From Clostridia bacterium (GTDB lineage: Bacteria > Bacillota > Clostridia > Christensenellales > Aristaeellaceae): a DNA stretch of 57,141 nt. Location of the stretch: assembly GCA_017433405.1 (NCBI GenBank), contig JAFRHH010000065.1, forward strand, positions 1 to 57,141, read 5' to 3'. Below the pieces are notes generated by a model that was not told where the DNA came from, did no database searches, and worked only from the letters and a program-made list of their open reading frames with translations. Both the position numbers and the translations under genes were made by a program. This document shows positions 35,694 through 44,503 of this stretch, piece after piece (the first letter of the stretch is position 1; each line of letters begins with the position of its first letter).

Positions 35694-36512
35694 TCAGGCC
35701 GTCGTTCCCCACTCGTTCAGCTTTTGACGAATCAGGGAAAAGAACCGGTAAGGATGAATCCTCAGCAGCTTCACTTTGGGGGCGGCGCCGCGGACGATAA
35801 TCTCCTCCCCGGCGTGGAGATCCGCTCTGTTCTGTCCGTCGATCTGCAGAACCCCGGACTGAGGCCGATCCTTCAGAAGCTGCAGGCGAATCTCGGACCG
35901 GGAAGAGATCACGCTGGAGCGATGCTGCAGGCTGTGAGCGCAGATGGGGGTAATGATCATGCAGTCCGTATCCGGCTCCACGATCGGTCCGCCGGCGGAA
36001 AGCGAGTAGCCCGTCGAGCCGGTGGGCGTGGCCACGATAATCCCGTCCGCGGTAAACAGTCCGTATTCCTCCCCGTTCACTGTACAGTTTATCCGGATCA
36101 GCCTGGCGAATCCCCCGCGGGAAACAACGACGTCGTTGAGTGAAAAAGCGCTGAAGCCTCTCTCCGGCAGGTGTGTTTCCAACAGGCTTCTCCGCTCAAT
36201 AACATACTCTCCCCCCAGGATTTTCTCCAGAACCGTCGAAAGCCGCTCAGGCTCTTCCTCCGTCAGAAAGCCCACCGTACCGAGATTGATTCCCATCAGT
36301 GGAATATCCGCCTGTACCGCCATCCCGGCGGCAGTCAGCAGCGTTCCGTCTCCGCCGAAGCTGAGCATCAGATCCGGCGAGCCGCTCTCCGGCGCTCGGC
36401 CGGGAAGCAGCACCTTCACCCCGCGGCCTTCCAGAAAACGCGCAGCCTCCTCCGCGCATCTCCGGGCCTTCTCGTTTTCCCGCAGCCAGTAAAGTTCAAT
36501 GGATTGAAACAT
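35694..36512 (-). CDS. nadK: NAD kinase
   Basis: 272 residues. Motifs are the GGDG loop LSFGGDGTLLTAA, GINLGTVGFL and ATPTGSTGYSLSAGGPI. It phosphorylates NAD to NADP. It sits between tlyA and argR, as in other Firmicutes. Confidence 0.97.
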   Translation of the reverse strand: MFQSIELYWLRENEKARRCAEEAARFLEGRGVKVLLPGRAPESGSPDLMLSFGGDGTLLTAAGMAVQADIPLMGINLGTVGFLTEEEPERLSTVLEKILGGEYVIERRSLLETHLPERGFSAFSLNDVVVSRGGFARLIRINCTVNGEEYGLFTADGIIVATPTGSTGYSLSAGGPIVEPDTDCMIITPICAHSLQHRSSVISSRSEIRLQLLKDRPQSGVLQIDGQNRADLHAGEEIIVRGAAPKVKLLRIHPYRFFSLIRQKLNEWGTTA

Positions 36513-36541
36513 GTTTTTTCCCTCTGCCTGATGGCCGGTCG

Positions 36542-37354
36542 TTACCTTCCAAGCTGCCGGTGCGCCTCCGCGACCGTTCCTTCCAGAGCGTCCTCCCCAA
36601 CCGCCGGGCTTTCGGCGGACGATGGCTTCAGCTCCGTCAGGAACTCAATATTGCCCTCCGGCCCGGTAATAGGCGAAAAATCAACGCCTGTCATTTTCCA
36701 TCCCATGGACGGAATAAAATCGTAAATCTGCCGCAGGACGTCCAGATGAACCGCCGGGTCCCTCACAACGCCCTTCTTCCCCACGTGCTCCCTTCCCGCT
36801 TCGAACTGGGGCTTAATCAGGGAATAGATCACGCCACCCCCGCCGAGAATCCCGGCCAGGGCCGGCAGGATCAGCCGGATCGAGATGAAGCTGACATCCA
36901 TGACTGCCATCTCCGGTTTTTCTTCAAACATTTCAGGCAGAAGATAGCGGGCGTTTGTCCGTTCCATCACGGTGACCTTCGGATGATTCCGCAGCTTCCA
37001 GTCCAGCTGGCCGTAGCCGACATCGACGGCATAAACCCTCCGGGCCCCGCTTTGAATACAGACGTCCGTAAAGCCCCCGGTACTGGCTCCGACATCGAGC
37101 ACCACCCGATCCCTGAAATCCGCGTGAAAAACCTGCCTGGCTTTTTCCAGCTTCAGCGCCCCCCGGCTGACATATCGGGGCGAACTGGCGTGAAGGGATA
37201 ATTCATCCTCCTCCGAGACGGTTTCCGAAGCCTTTTGGACCCGGACCTGATTCAGATAAACCTCGCCCGCCATAATGGCCGCCTGGGCCTTTTCCCTGCT
37301 TTCGGCCAGCCCCCGGGCCACCAGCGCGGTATCAATTCTGCTTTTGGCTGCCAT
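36542..37354 (-). CDS. tlyA: TlyA family rRNA 2'-O-methyltransferase (hemolysin-like)
   Basis: 270 residues. An N-terminal S4 domain (RIDTALVARGLAESREKAQA) precedes an FtsJ-like methyltransferase domain with VLDVGASTGGFTDVCIQSG and YAVDVGYGQLDW. It methylates ribose in rRNA. ATG 37354 is chosen because GAGGAG, provided by repeat copy D, sits 7 nt upstream; a GTG ten codons earlier lies inside the repeat. Confidence 0.94.
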   Translation of the reverse strand: MAAKSRIDTALVARGLAESREKAQAAIMAGEVYLNQVRVQKASETVSEEDELSLHASSPRYVSRGALKLEKARQVFHADFRDRVVLDVGASTGGFTDVCIQSGARRVYAVDVGYGQLDWKLRNHPKVTVMERTNARYLLPEMFEEKPEMAVMDVSFISIRLILPALAGILGGGGVIYSLIKPQFEAGREHVGKKGVVRDPAVHLDVLRQIYDFIPSMGWKMTGVDFSPITGPEGNIEFLTELKPSSAESPAVGEDALEGTVAEAHRQLGR

Positions 37355-37361
37355 GCGACAT

Positions 37362-37402
37362 CTCCTCTGTGAACGGCAGTTCACGTCTGCCTTTCTGTCT
37401 CC
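37362..37402 (-). repeat. Dispersed palindromic repeat, copy D (short form)
   Basis: Minus strand GGAGACAGAAAGGCAGACG followed by TGAACTGCCGTTCACAGAGGAG. The perfect GTGAAC-TGCC-GTTCAC hairpin is kept and the distal half is deleted. It encodes the last codons and TGA stop of dxs (ETERQT-stop) and the ribosome site of tlyA. Confidence 0.88.
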
Positions 37403-39261
37403 TTCAGCGCCTCTACGATTCTTGCCGCGATCTGTTCCGGCTGAAGGCCGGCGTCCCCGAGCAGGCGGTCATGATTCCCATGGGTGATATACCCATCCCC
37501 GACGCCGAGGCAGTGCACGGGAACCATCCTGTTTTTTTCCGCCAGGGCGACGAGCACTGCGGCGCCGAAACCGCCTGCGATCTGGTGCTCCTCCACCGTA
37601 AAAACCGGAATCTCCGGCCTCAGGGAATCGAGGACCCCCGAATCCATCGGCTTCAGGGAGGAACAGCTGTAAACCTGCGCGGAAATCCCGGCGGCCCGGA
37701 GCAGCTCCGCGGCCCTGAGGGACTGACAGACCATGCTCCCGACCGCCAGCACGACCGCGTCCTGTCCCTCCGCGACGCATCTCCATCGACCGGGAGCAAA
37801 AGGATCCGCCGCCTTCCCGATCCGGGTATGGGGGAGATATTTGGAGTACCGGATAACACAGGGCCTGTCATAATTCCGGCTCCATCGAATCATTTCGCAC
37901 AGCTCTTCTGCGTCCGCGGGCGCCAGCACCGTCATTCCCGGCACCGGCAGGGAGGCCGCCAGATCAAGCAGCCCATGATGGGTCTGTCCATCCTCTCCTC
38001 CAATCCCGCTCCGGTCCAGCAGGAAGGTCACCGGAAGGCGTTGCATGGCGATATCGTGAATCATCTGGTCATAGCAGCGCTGAAAAAAGCTGGCGTAGAC
38101 CGCGAAATACGGCTTCATGCCTCCCGCCGCCAGGCCGGCGCACATGGTGGCGGCATGCTCCTCCGCGATTCCGACGTCAATGACCCGGTCGGGATATTCC
38201 TCCGCCAGATGATCCATTCCCGTGCCCAGCTTCATGGCCGCGGTCACCGCGACAATCCGCGGATCCTCCGCGCACATTTCCGCCAGCGTGATCGCCGCCA
38301 GATGCCCGCAGGAGGGGGATTTGGGCAGATCGATCCGTCCTCCCGTTTCGATATAGAAAGGCGGGGTTCCGTGAAATGCTTCCGGCTTTCTTTCGGCCTG
38401 CTTGTATCCGTACCCCTTCTTCGTCAGTACATGGATCACGCAGGGACCGTGATAATTCCGGGCCATCTGAAGGGTTCGCTCCAGAACGGTAATATCATGA
38501 CCGTCTATCGGGCCGAAATACTGGAAGCCGAGGGCCTCAAAAAAACCCACCTCCCATTCCTTCATCACCAGGGATTTCATCATGTTCTTGCCGCCATGGA
38601 TCATGCGGTACAGCGGCCGGCCGACAAGTGGCCACTGGCCCACATGACGCACGCGTTTCTTGGCGTTCTGCCACCCGCCGCTGACCCGCAGCTTGGTCAG
38701 ATAGGAGGACAGGGCACCCACGTTCGGGGCGATGCTCATTTCGTTATCGTTGAGAACCACCATCATCTGGGTCTGCTGCTGGCCGGCATCGTTCAGGGCT
38801 TCATAGCTCATGCCGCCGGTCAGCGCCCCGTCCCCGACGACCGCCACCACCTGATAATCAGCTTCCTGATAATCCCTGGCTCTCGCGAAGCCCAGGGCTG
38901 CGGAAATGGCCGTGCTGGCGTGACCGGTTTCGAAGCAGTCGTATTCGCTTTCGCTTCGTTTGGGAAAACCGGCGATGCCTCCGTATTCCCGGAGGGTTTT
39001 GAAGTCCCGATACCGGCCGGTGATCATTTTATGGACATAGCTCTGGTGGCCGACATCGAAAATGATCTTATCCTTCGGCGCCTGAAAAACGCGATGAAGC
39101 GCCAGGGTAAGCTCCACAACGCCGAGATTGGAAGCCAGATGGCCACCGTTTTTGGAAACCGTCTGAATCAGTTCGTCACGGATTTCACCGGCCAGCCGTT
39201 CCAACTCCTCCGTCGACAAAGGAGCCAGATCCTTCGGCGACTTGATTGTCTCCAATAACAT
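37381..39261 (-). CDS. dxs: 1-deoxy-D-xylulose-5-phosphate synthase
   Basis: 626 residues, thiamine-diphosphate enzyme of the transketolase class. Markers are HLASNLGVVELTLALH, FDVGHQSYVHKMITGR, VGDGALTGGMSYEALNDAG and, later, DVGIAEEHAATMCAGLA. First step of the non-mevalonate isoprenoid pathway (pyruvate plus glyceraldehyde-3-phosphate). Its extreme C-terminus is encoded by repeat copy D. Confidence 0.98.
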   Translation of the reverse strand: MLLETIKSPKDLAPLSTEELERLAGEIRDELIQTVSKNGGHLASNLGVVELTLALHRVFQAPKDKIIFDVGHQSYVHKMITGRYRDFKTLREYGGIAGFPKRSESEYDCFETGHASTAISAALGFARARDYQEADYQVVAVVGDGALTGGMSYEALNDAGQQQTQMMVVLNDNEMSIAPNVGALSSYLTKLRVSGGWQNAKKRVRHVGQWPLVGRPLYRMIHGGKNMMKSLVMKEWEVGFFEALGFQYFGPIDGHDITVLERTLQMARNYHGPCVIHVLTKKGYGYKQAERKPEAFHGTPPFYIETGGRIDLPKSPSCGHLAAITLAEMCAEDPRIVAVTAAMKLGTGMDHLAEEYPDRVIDVGIAEEHAATMCAGLAAGGMKPYFAVYASFFQRCYDQMIHDIAMQRLPVTFLLDRSGIGGEDGQTHHGLLDLAASLPVPGMTVLAPADAEELCEMIRWSRNYDRPCVIRYSKYLPHTRIGKAADPFAPGRWRCVAEGQDAVVLAVGSMVCQSLRAAELLRAAGISAQVYSCSSLKPMDSGVLDSLRPEIPVFTVEEHQIAGGFGAAVLVALAEKNRMVPVHCLGVGDGYITHGNHDRLLGDAGLQPEQIAARIVEALKETERQT

Positions 39262-39297
39262 GCTGTTCTTCCTCGCGCTTCTTTATTCGCTGTCTGA

Positions 39298-40512
39298 TCA
39301 TTTTCTGCCCATTCCCGTTTTTGAGCCCTTGGCACCCTTGGAGCCAAGAACCGCCTGATTCAGAATATCGCTGGAGTAGGCATAGTTGGAAGCGTTCTTT
39401 TCCGCGTGGGCTTTTTCCGCGTAATCCACCAGGCGGTCGATCAGTCGGCTGTATCGAAGTCCTGCGTTTTCCCAGAGATAGAAGCTCAGGCTTCCCGGGA
39501 TCGTGTTGATCTCGGTAATATACAGACTTTCCGATTCCCGGTCATACATATAGTCGATTCTTACGACCCCTTTGCAGTCGAGCATCCGGAAGATCCGTTT
39601 GCTCGTTTCCTGAATGGTATTTTTCAGCTCATCGCCGATGGGGGCCGGAAGGACTCTGTGAAGGCTGGCCATCCCCTTGCTGCCGCCGCCGGACAGATAC
39701 TTCTCGTGGAAATCCAGAAACTGGTCCCCGCTGATGGGCATTTCGATGGGAGAGGCCTCCACCTCATCGTCATAGCCCAGCACGCTGCAGTTGAATTCCA
39801 GCGGATGATTCAGTCCCCTCTCGATCAGGATCCGCCGGTCATATTCCACGGCCAGCTCGAGGCTTTCCCGCAGCTCCTCCGGATTGTCGGCCCGGCTGAC
39901 CCCGATGCTCGAACCCAGATTGGCAGGCTTGACAAAAACGGGATAGCCGAGAGCCTTTCCGATCCTTTCGATTTCTCCTTCCGGATCTCTTTGAAAGGCC
40001 CCCCGGGTCGTCCATTCCCCCTCCAGCACCGGCAGCCCGGCTCCCCGGAAGAACTGTTTCATCAGGATCTTATCCATCCCGATGGCGCTGCCGCCCACGC
40101 CGGTGGAGGAATAGGGAATATTGGCGAGCTCAAGCATTCCCTGAAGCGTTCCGTCCTCTCCGTTCAGCCCGTGCATGACGACGACAAATACATCAATTCT
40201 TGCCACGATGACCGTTTTTTCCCGCTGTATCAGTCCTCCGGTGATCTCGGTGGCGAGAAGCGCCCCCGACCCCGCCGTCATGTCGAGCCTGACCTTCCGA
40301 AGCTCCCGGAGATGCTGCCCAAAATGCTGAAAGGTCTCAATATGCTCCAGCGCCTCCCCGGTATACCAGACCCCGTCCTCGTCAATATAGACCGGAATCG
40401 CGTCATACCGCTCCCGGTCGATATGATGCATCATCTGCACCGCGCTGATGACGGACACCTCCCGTTCGCAGCTTCTGCTGCCGAAAATGATTCCAAGCTG
40501 TTTTTTTTCCAT
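39298..40512 (-). CDS. ddl: D-alanine--D-alanine ligase, with basic C-terminal extension
   Basis: 404 residues. The family pattern is clear: GIIFGSRSCEREVSVISA, VMHGLNGEDGTLQGMLE, ATP-grasp FVKPANLGSSIGVSRA and the metal/substrate end YITEINTIPGSLSFYLWE. It makes D-Ala-D-Ala for peptidoglycan. The last ~30 residues (after YAEKAHAEKN) form a Gly/Ser/Lys-rich tail (GSKGAKGSKTGMGRK) not needed for the fold. murF, whose enzyme uses its product, lies 11 bp upstream. Confidence 0.95.
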   Translation of the reverse strand: MEKKQLGIIFGSRSCEREVSVISAVQMMHHIDRERYDAIPVYIDEDGVWYTGEALEHIETFQHFGQHLRELRKVRLDMTAGSGALLATEITGGLIQREKTVIVARIDVFVVVMHGLNGEDGTLQGMLELANIPYSSTGVGGSAIGMDKILMKQFFRGAGLPVLEGEWTTRGAFQRDPEGEIERIGKALGYPVFVKPANLGSSIGVSRADNPEELRESLELAVEYDRRILIERGLNHPLEFNCSVLGYDDEVEASPIEMPISGDQFLDFHEKYLSGGGSKGMASLHRVLPAPIGDELKNTIQETSKRIFRMLDCKGVVRIDYMYDRESESLYITEINTIPGSLSFYLWENAGLRYSRLIDRLVDYAEKAHAEKNASNYAYSSDILNQAVLGSKGAKGSKTGMGRK

Positions 40513-40523
40513 CGTTTGCCTCT

Positions 40524-42152
40524 CTATTCGTCATAGTTATCCGGAAGATCGTTTTCAAACAGAATCGTATCCTCCGGCCGGGCCTCATCCCGAATCCATT
40601 GCTGCGCCTGCGTCAGGCTGCCGACAACGATGATCCTCTCCGGGCTGAAACCCTTCGCCGTCAGTCCTTCCCGGATGGCCGTGCTGCGCTTTTCCCCAAC
40701 GAGAATCGCCAGATCGCAGCATCCGGCCATTTTTTCCCCGAAAAGCCGGTTCATCTCCGCTTCCCTGGAGCCGAGCTCCACCATGCCGGGGGTCACCACA
40801 ATTCTTCGTCCGGGGAACGCTTTCAGGACATGAAACGCCTGCTCCGCCCCGATGATATTGCTGTTAAAGGCGTCATCGATAACGGTATAGGCGCCGGGGT
40901 TCCGGATCAGCTCCAGCCGGTGCTGGATAGGTCTGAGCTTTTCAATTCCCCTGCGAATCTGGTCATCTCTCAGCCCGAGCTCGTGACATACAGCCGCGCA
41001 CAGCGTGATGTTTTTGATGTTCAGCTGGCCCAGCAGGGCTGTCCGGCAGGGAATGCGCCTTCCCTCAATCACAAGGGTAAAGGTGCTTCCGTCCGGACCG
41101 GCGGCAATCTCCCCGGCCCAGACGTCATCCCGGGAGGCATCGAGGCCCGCCAGGATTTTTTTCTTCTCCGTCCGCCCGTAAAGCTCCCGGCAGATGCCCT
41201 CGTCATCCGCGAAGAAACAGGTTCCGTCGGAAGGAACGGCCTCCATCAGCTCATACTTGGTCCTGGTAATCCGCTCCTGGGTCCGGAAGGTATCCAGATG
41301 CTGCGGCCCGACGGAGGTCAGCAGCCCGATGGTTGGGTGAACCAGCCGGCAAAGCTCGGCGATTTCCCCGGTATGGCGGGCGCCCATCTCCGCGATAAAG
41401 ACGCGGTGCGCCGGCTGAAGATCGTTCCGGATGACCTTGGTCAGCCCCATCGGGGTATTAAAGCTCCCCGGGGTAGCCAGCACATTGTATTTCTCCTTCA
41501 AAAGGCTGGCCAGGATCATTTTGACGCTGGTCTTCCCCCAGCTTCCGGTAATCCCGATTTTAATCAGGTCATCCCGCGCCAGCAGCTTTTTCTGCGCGTC
41601 CCTGAAATACAGCCCTTTGATTCCTGTTTCCACCGGCCAGGCCAGAGCCGCCCCCAGGGCCACCCAGAGGGGCAGCAGCAGCGGGAAAAAGGCAATGATT
41701 CCGAGAGAGAGCCGATACAGCAGGGAATCCGACCCGTCCCGGACCGGCGCCACCGAAAAGGTCAGAACGCACAGCACGAGCAGCATGCCGCAGGCGATGG
41801 CGGCGTACAGGCGCCGGACCCGGGGCGTCATCACCAGCGGCTTTTTATGCTTCATCCGGGCATCCCGCCGGTGAATGATCAGCCCCGCCCCGGTCATCGA
41901 CAGGGCCAGGATCACATCCGCCAGCCACAGGGAGCTGTCCGGAATCGCCAGGGTCAGAGCGATTCCAAGGGCGGCGAAGATGAGATTCAGAATGAGCCCC
42001 GGCAGGATGGCCCGCGGAAAATTCCGGCGCAGGGTGCGAAAATACCCCTGAAACTGATAGCTTTCCAGCTGAAAATAATGAATCAGCCGCCTGGCGGCCA
42101 GAAGGCATCCGGCCGTGATCCCCAGAATCAGCAGCAGAACCCAGAATGACAT
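40524..42152 (-). CDS. murF: Membrane-anchored MurF-like Mur ligase
   Basis: 542 residues. The first ~185 contain about five hydrophobic segments in place of the usual soluble N-terminal UDP-binding domain. The ligase core then follows: GITGSWGKTSVKMILASLL (P-loop, ~198), AEMGARHTGEIAELC, TSVGPQHLDTF, and a C-terminal domain with IDDAFNSNIIGAEQAF and TPGMVELGSREAEMN. By core motifs it is a UDP-MurNAc-tripeptide--D-Ala-D-Ala ligase, and ddl next door makes its substrate. The membrane domain would tether this step to the membrane, near MraY. The alternative, a different Mur-ligase substrate, is not excluded. Confidence 0.85.
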   Translation of the reverse strand: MSFWVLLLILGITAGCLLAARRLIHYFQLESYQFQGYFRTLRRNFPRAILPGLILNLIFAALGIALTLAIPDSSLWLADVILALSMTGAGLIIHRRDARMKHKKPLVMTPRVRRLYAAIACGMLLVLCVLTFSVAPVRDGSDSLLYRLSLGIIAFFPLLLPLWVALGAALAWPVETGIKGLYFRDAQKKLLARDDLIKIGITGSWGKTSVKMILASLLKEKYNVLATPGSFNTPMGLTKVIRNDLQPAHRVFIAEMGARHTGEIAELCRLVHPTIGLLTSVGPQHLDTFRTQERITRTKYELMEAVPSDGTCFFADDEGICRELYGRTEKKKILAGLDASRDDVWAGEIAAGPDGSTFTLVIEGRRIPCRTALLGQLNIKNITLCAAVCHELGLRDDQIRRGIEKLRPIQHRLELIRNPGAYTVIDDAFNSNIIGAEQAFHVLKAFPGRRIVVTPGMVELGSREAEMNRLFGEKMAGCCDLAILVGEKRSTAIREGLTAKGFSPERIIVVGSLTQAQQWIRDEARPEDTILFENDLPDNYDE

Positions 42153-42155
42153 GTT

Positions 42156-42950
42156 TTAATCCTCCGTCAGAAAATGGTGAACGATCGTATTAAACCGCTG
42201 AGGCTGCTCGAGGAAGGCGAAGTGAGTCCCCCCTTCGAGGATGACCAGCCCCGCGTCCGGTATCAGCGATTCCATTTTCTGACCCATCCAAAGCGGCGTC
42301 TCCGTATCGGCATCGCCCCAGATCAGCAGCGTGCTCGCGGCGATCCGGGGGTAAAAGGGTGAAAGATCTTCATTCACAATTTTCACAAAGGTCTTCCGCA
42401 TGTTTTCGTTCAGGGCGAGATAATCCCTGCTCCCGTATTTTTGCCGGAGCTTCTCTTCAAAATGTCCGCCGAGAGCCCGAAGGCCCGGTATTTTTTCCAG
42501 GGCCTGCGCCTTTTTCTTCAGACGCTGGTAGTGCGCTTTCCGGGCGACGGCCTCCGGGGATTCCGGAGCTCGAAGGCCCGCGGCCCCGGTAAAGACCATC
42601 TTCCGGACATAGTCGGGATGGGTGGCGGCAAGGCGCGCCGCCACCCGACATCCGAAGCTGTGACCGACGACGGAGGCCGGGAAGAATTCCGTGCGCGTCA
42701 AAAGCGCTCTCAGCGCTTCCGCGTATTCGCCGACGCCCCAGGGTTCGGGCGGCTCCGGACTCTGCCCGTGCCCCGGAAAGTCGACGGATAAAACCGTAAA
42801 ATCCTTCTCAAGATCCCCGGCCAGAGGCGCCATCGTCCGATGGTCGCATCCCCATCCGTGAAGCAGCAGAACCTTGGGCCCGGCATTTCCCCGGATTTCG
42901 TGCCAGATAAAGGGAGCGTTCTCACTCCGGATGTGATTCTGATCAGTCAT
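42156..42950 (-). CDS. Alpha/beta hydrolase
   Basis: 264 residues with the fold's markers: VLLLHGWGCDHRTMAPLA (oxyanion loop), nucleophile Ser in VVGHSFGCRVAARLAA, Asp in LLIWGDADTETP and His in GGTHFAFLEQP. Cytoplasmic, no signal peptide. Substrate unknown. It overlaps the GNAT gene (ATGA) and precedes murF by 3 bp. Confidence 0.9.
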   Translation of the reverse strand: MTDQNHIRSENAPFIWHEIRGNAGPKVLLLHGWGCDHRTMAPLAGDLEKDFTVLSVDFPGHGQSPEPPEPWGVGEYAEALRALLTRTEFFPASVVGHSFGCRVAARLAATHPDYVRKMVFTGAAGLRAPESPEAVARKAHYQRLKKKAQALEKIPGLRALGGHFEEKLRQKYGSRDYLALNENMRKTFVKIVNEDLSPFYPRIAASTLLIWGDADTETPLWMGQKMESLIPDAGLVILEGGTHFAFLEQPQRFNTIVHHFLTED

Positions 42951-43408
42951 CGTTCTTCCTTCATTTTCCAGATATAACGGCATTTGGCCGGGCTTAACTC
43001 GAAATCCCGCTGCATCTTCTCCGGCACGCTGCATACGCTCTCCATTCTGCACCCGAGGCTCTGGCAGGTTTTACGGCTCGGAAGATTGTCAGGGTCGCAG
43101 GTGATGACCACGGAGCATTTCCCGCTCAGCAGAATTTCCTTTCTCAGAAGCTGACAGGCCCGGGCCGCGTAATGGTGGCCTCTGTACGCCGGATCGACGT
43201 GATAGCCGATATGTCCGAAATAGTAAACCGCCCTGCTTTCCCCGGTTCGATAGCTGATCTGGCCGATCTCCCGCCGCTGATTGTGCAGCGTAATCGACCA
43301 GATCTGCTCATGGCCGAATTCAAGCTCCTTGGCCGGGGGTGAAATATGCAGGGGAATCAGGTCGATCACACCGTCGGAATACTCGGCCCGGAATCGTCTG
43401 AAAATCAC
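42947..43408 (-). CDS. GNAT family N-acetyltransferase
   Basis: 153 residues. GHIGYHVDPAYRGHHYAARA holds the acetyl-CoA-binding V-x-x-x-x-RGxxxA pattern. The GTG at 43408 is preferred, with AGGAAG upstream and 4 nt after the kinase stop; an ATG at 43441 would lie inside the kinase gene. Target unknown, possibly a small amine or protein N-terminus. Confidence 0.85.
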   Translation of the reverse strand: MIFRRFRAEYSDGVIDLIPLHISPPAKELEFGHEQIWSITLHNQRREIGQISYRTGESRAVYYFGHIGYHVDPAYRGHHYAARACQLLRKEILLSGKCSVVITCDPDNLPSRKTCQSLGCRMESVCSVPEKMQRDFELSPAKCRYIWKMKEER

Positions 43409-43412
43409 AGCG

Positions 43413-44339
43413 TCACACTTCCTGCACCCGGACCTGGGCAAGCAGCTTTTCGAAATCGGAAGGAATGATCAGCTGGGTTCCCTCCGTCATCACGCTGGCC
43501 GCTCCGGCCGCGATCCCATATCGGAAAGCCTTCGCCATGTTTCCCTCCCGGTGATATCCGAGAAGCATCCCGCCGATCATCGCATCCCCGGCGCCGACGG
43601 TGGATTTCGTTTCCACCCGCAGGGCCGGCGCAAACAGCGTCTCCCGGCCCGAAACATACATGGCCCCCATGGCCCCCATGGATACGACAGCGTGTTCCAC
43701 CCCCAGGCGCAGGAAGAGGAAGGCCGCGTCCCGAATGGAGCGCAGCGTTCTCAGCTCCATCCCAAGCGTTCTTTCCATTTCCCGCAGATTGGGCTTGATT
43801 AAAAAGGGCTTCGCCGCCCTCGCGCCAAGTTCAAGCTCCTTCCCTTCCGTATCCAGAATGCATTTTTTCCCTTCCAGCGCCTGCATCAGATCCCGGTAGG
43901 TTCCCTCCGGGCAGCCGGGCGGAAGGCTCCCGGTGAGGACGACCATATCGCTTCCGGCGGTTTTCTCCTTCGCCAGCTCCGTAAACCGGCGAAGCGATTC
44001 CCCATCGAGGCGCTCCCCCGGCTCGTTGAGCTCGGTCACCCCTTTTCCGTCCCGGCTGCAGATTTTCATATTGGTCCGAATATATCCGGGAACGGTAATA
44101 AAATGATGGTTCAGCCCCTCCGCGTCCATCATTCTGGACAGCTCCTCGGCATTGTTTTCCCCCATGACGCCGATACACTGCACCTCGAGCCCCAGACGCC
44201 TGGCGACCACAGCGACATTGATCCCTTTTCCTCCCAGATCCACCCGGGCTTCTCCCGTCCGGTTCACCTGGCCGATTTCCAGCGAATCAACCTCCACCGT
44301 CTTGTCAAAGCTGGGGTTTAAGCATATTGTCGTAATCAT
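43413..44339 (-). CDS. 1-phosphofructokinase-family hexose kinase (PfkB)
   Basis: 308 residues of the ribokinase/PfkB fold. It opens ITTICLNPSFDKTVEVDSLE, has DLGGKGINVAVVARRLG, and ends with the catalytic Asp in STVGAGDAMIGGML. FruK and tagatose-6-phosphate kinase share this pattern and cannot be told apart here. No PTS transporter is adjacent; instead it heads an 11-kb cell-wall and isoprenoid operon. Confidence 0.9.
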   Translation of the reverse strand: MITTICLNPSFDKTVEVDSLEIGQVNRTGEARVDLGGKGINVAVVARRLGLEVQCIGVMGENNAEELSRMMDAEGLNHHFITVPGYIRTNMKICSRDGKGVTELNEPGERLDGESLRRFTELAKEKTAGSDMVVLTGSLPPGCPEGTYRDLMQALEGKKCILDTEGKELELGARAAKPFLIKPNLREMERTLGMELRTLRSIRDAAFLFLRLGVEHAVVSMGAMGAMYVSGRETLFAPALRVETKSTVGAGDAMIGGMLLGYHREGNMAKAFRYGIAAGAASVMTEGTQLIIPSDFEKLLAQVRVQEV

Positions 44340-44368
44340 CCTGTTCCTCCCCTGCGCTTCATCATTTT

Positions 44369-44397
44369 ATTATATCATTGAACCTTCTCAATCGCAA
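44369..44397 (-). promoter_or_regulatory. Promoter of the pfkB-to-recN operon
   Basis: Minus-strand TTGCGA, 17-nt spacer, TATAAT, about 30 nt before the kinase start. Confidence 0.82.
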
Positions 44398-44425
44398 GGA
44401 AAGGAAAAAACTCCTTCTGGAAAAC

Positions 44426-44446
44426 GCCTGGAAAAAAGCGCCAGGC
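44426..44446. promoter_or_regulatory. Inverted repeat next to the redox-operon promoter, possible operator
   Basis: GCCTGG and CCAGGC flank a 9-nt AT-rich spacer, 6 nt upstream of the -35 box at 44452. It could be an operator in this divergent region; it has no T-run of terminator type on the plus strand. Confidence 0.35.
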
Positions 44447-44451
44447 AGCCG

Positions 44452-44481
44452 TTGTGTATTTCCCAAATCCTGTGATATACT
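44452..44481 (+). promoter_or_regulatory. Promoter of the FAD-oxidoreductase operon
   Basis: TTGTGT, 18-nt spacer, TATACT with an extended TGn. It is 23 nt before the start codon at 44504. Confidence 0.75.
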
Positions 44482-44503
44482 TGAAAGCCGTAGGAGGGAT
44501 TGC

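Noticed and set aside
37369-39258. A 629-codon open frame opposite dxs, and similar ones opposite murF (40599-42149) and the GlpA-like gene (44375-45874)
   Set aside because: Same antisense effect; the minus or plus strand partner in each case has clear family motifs.
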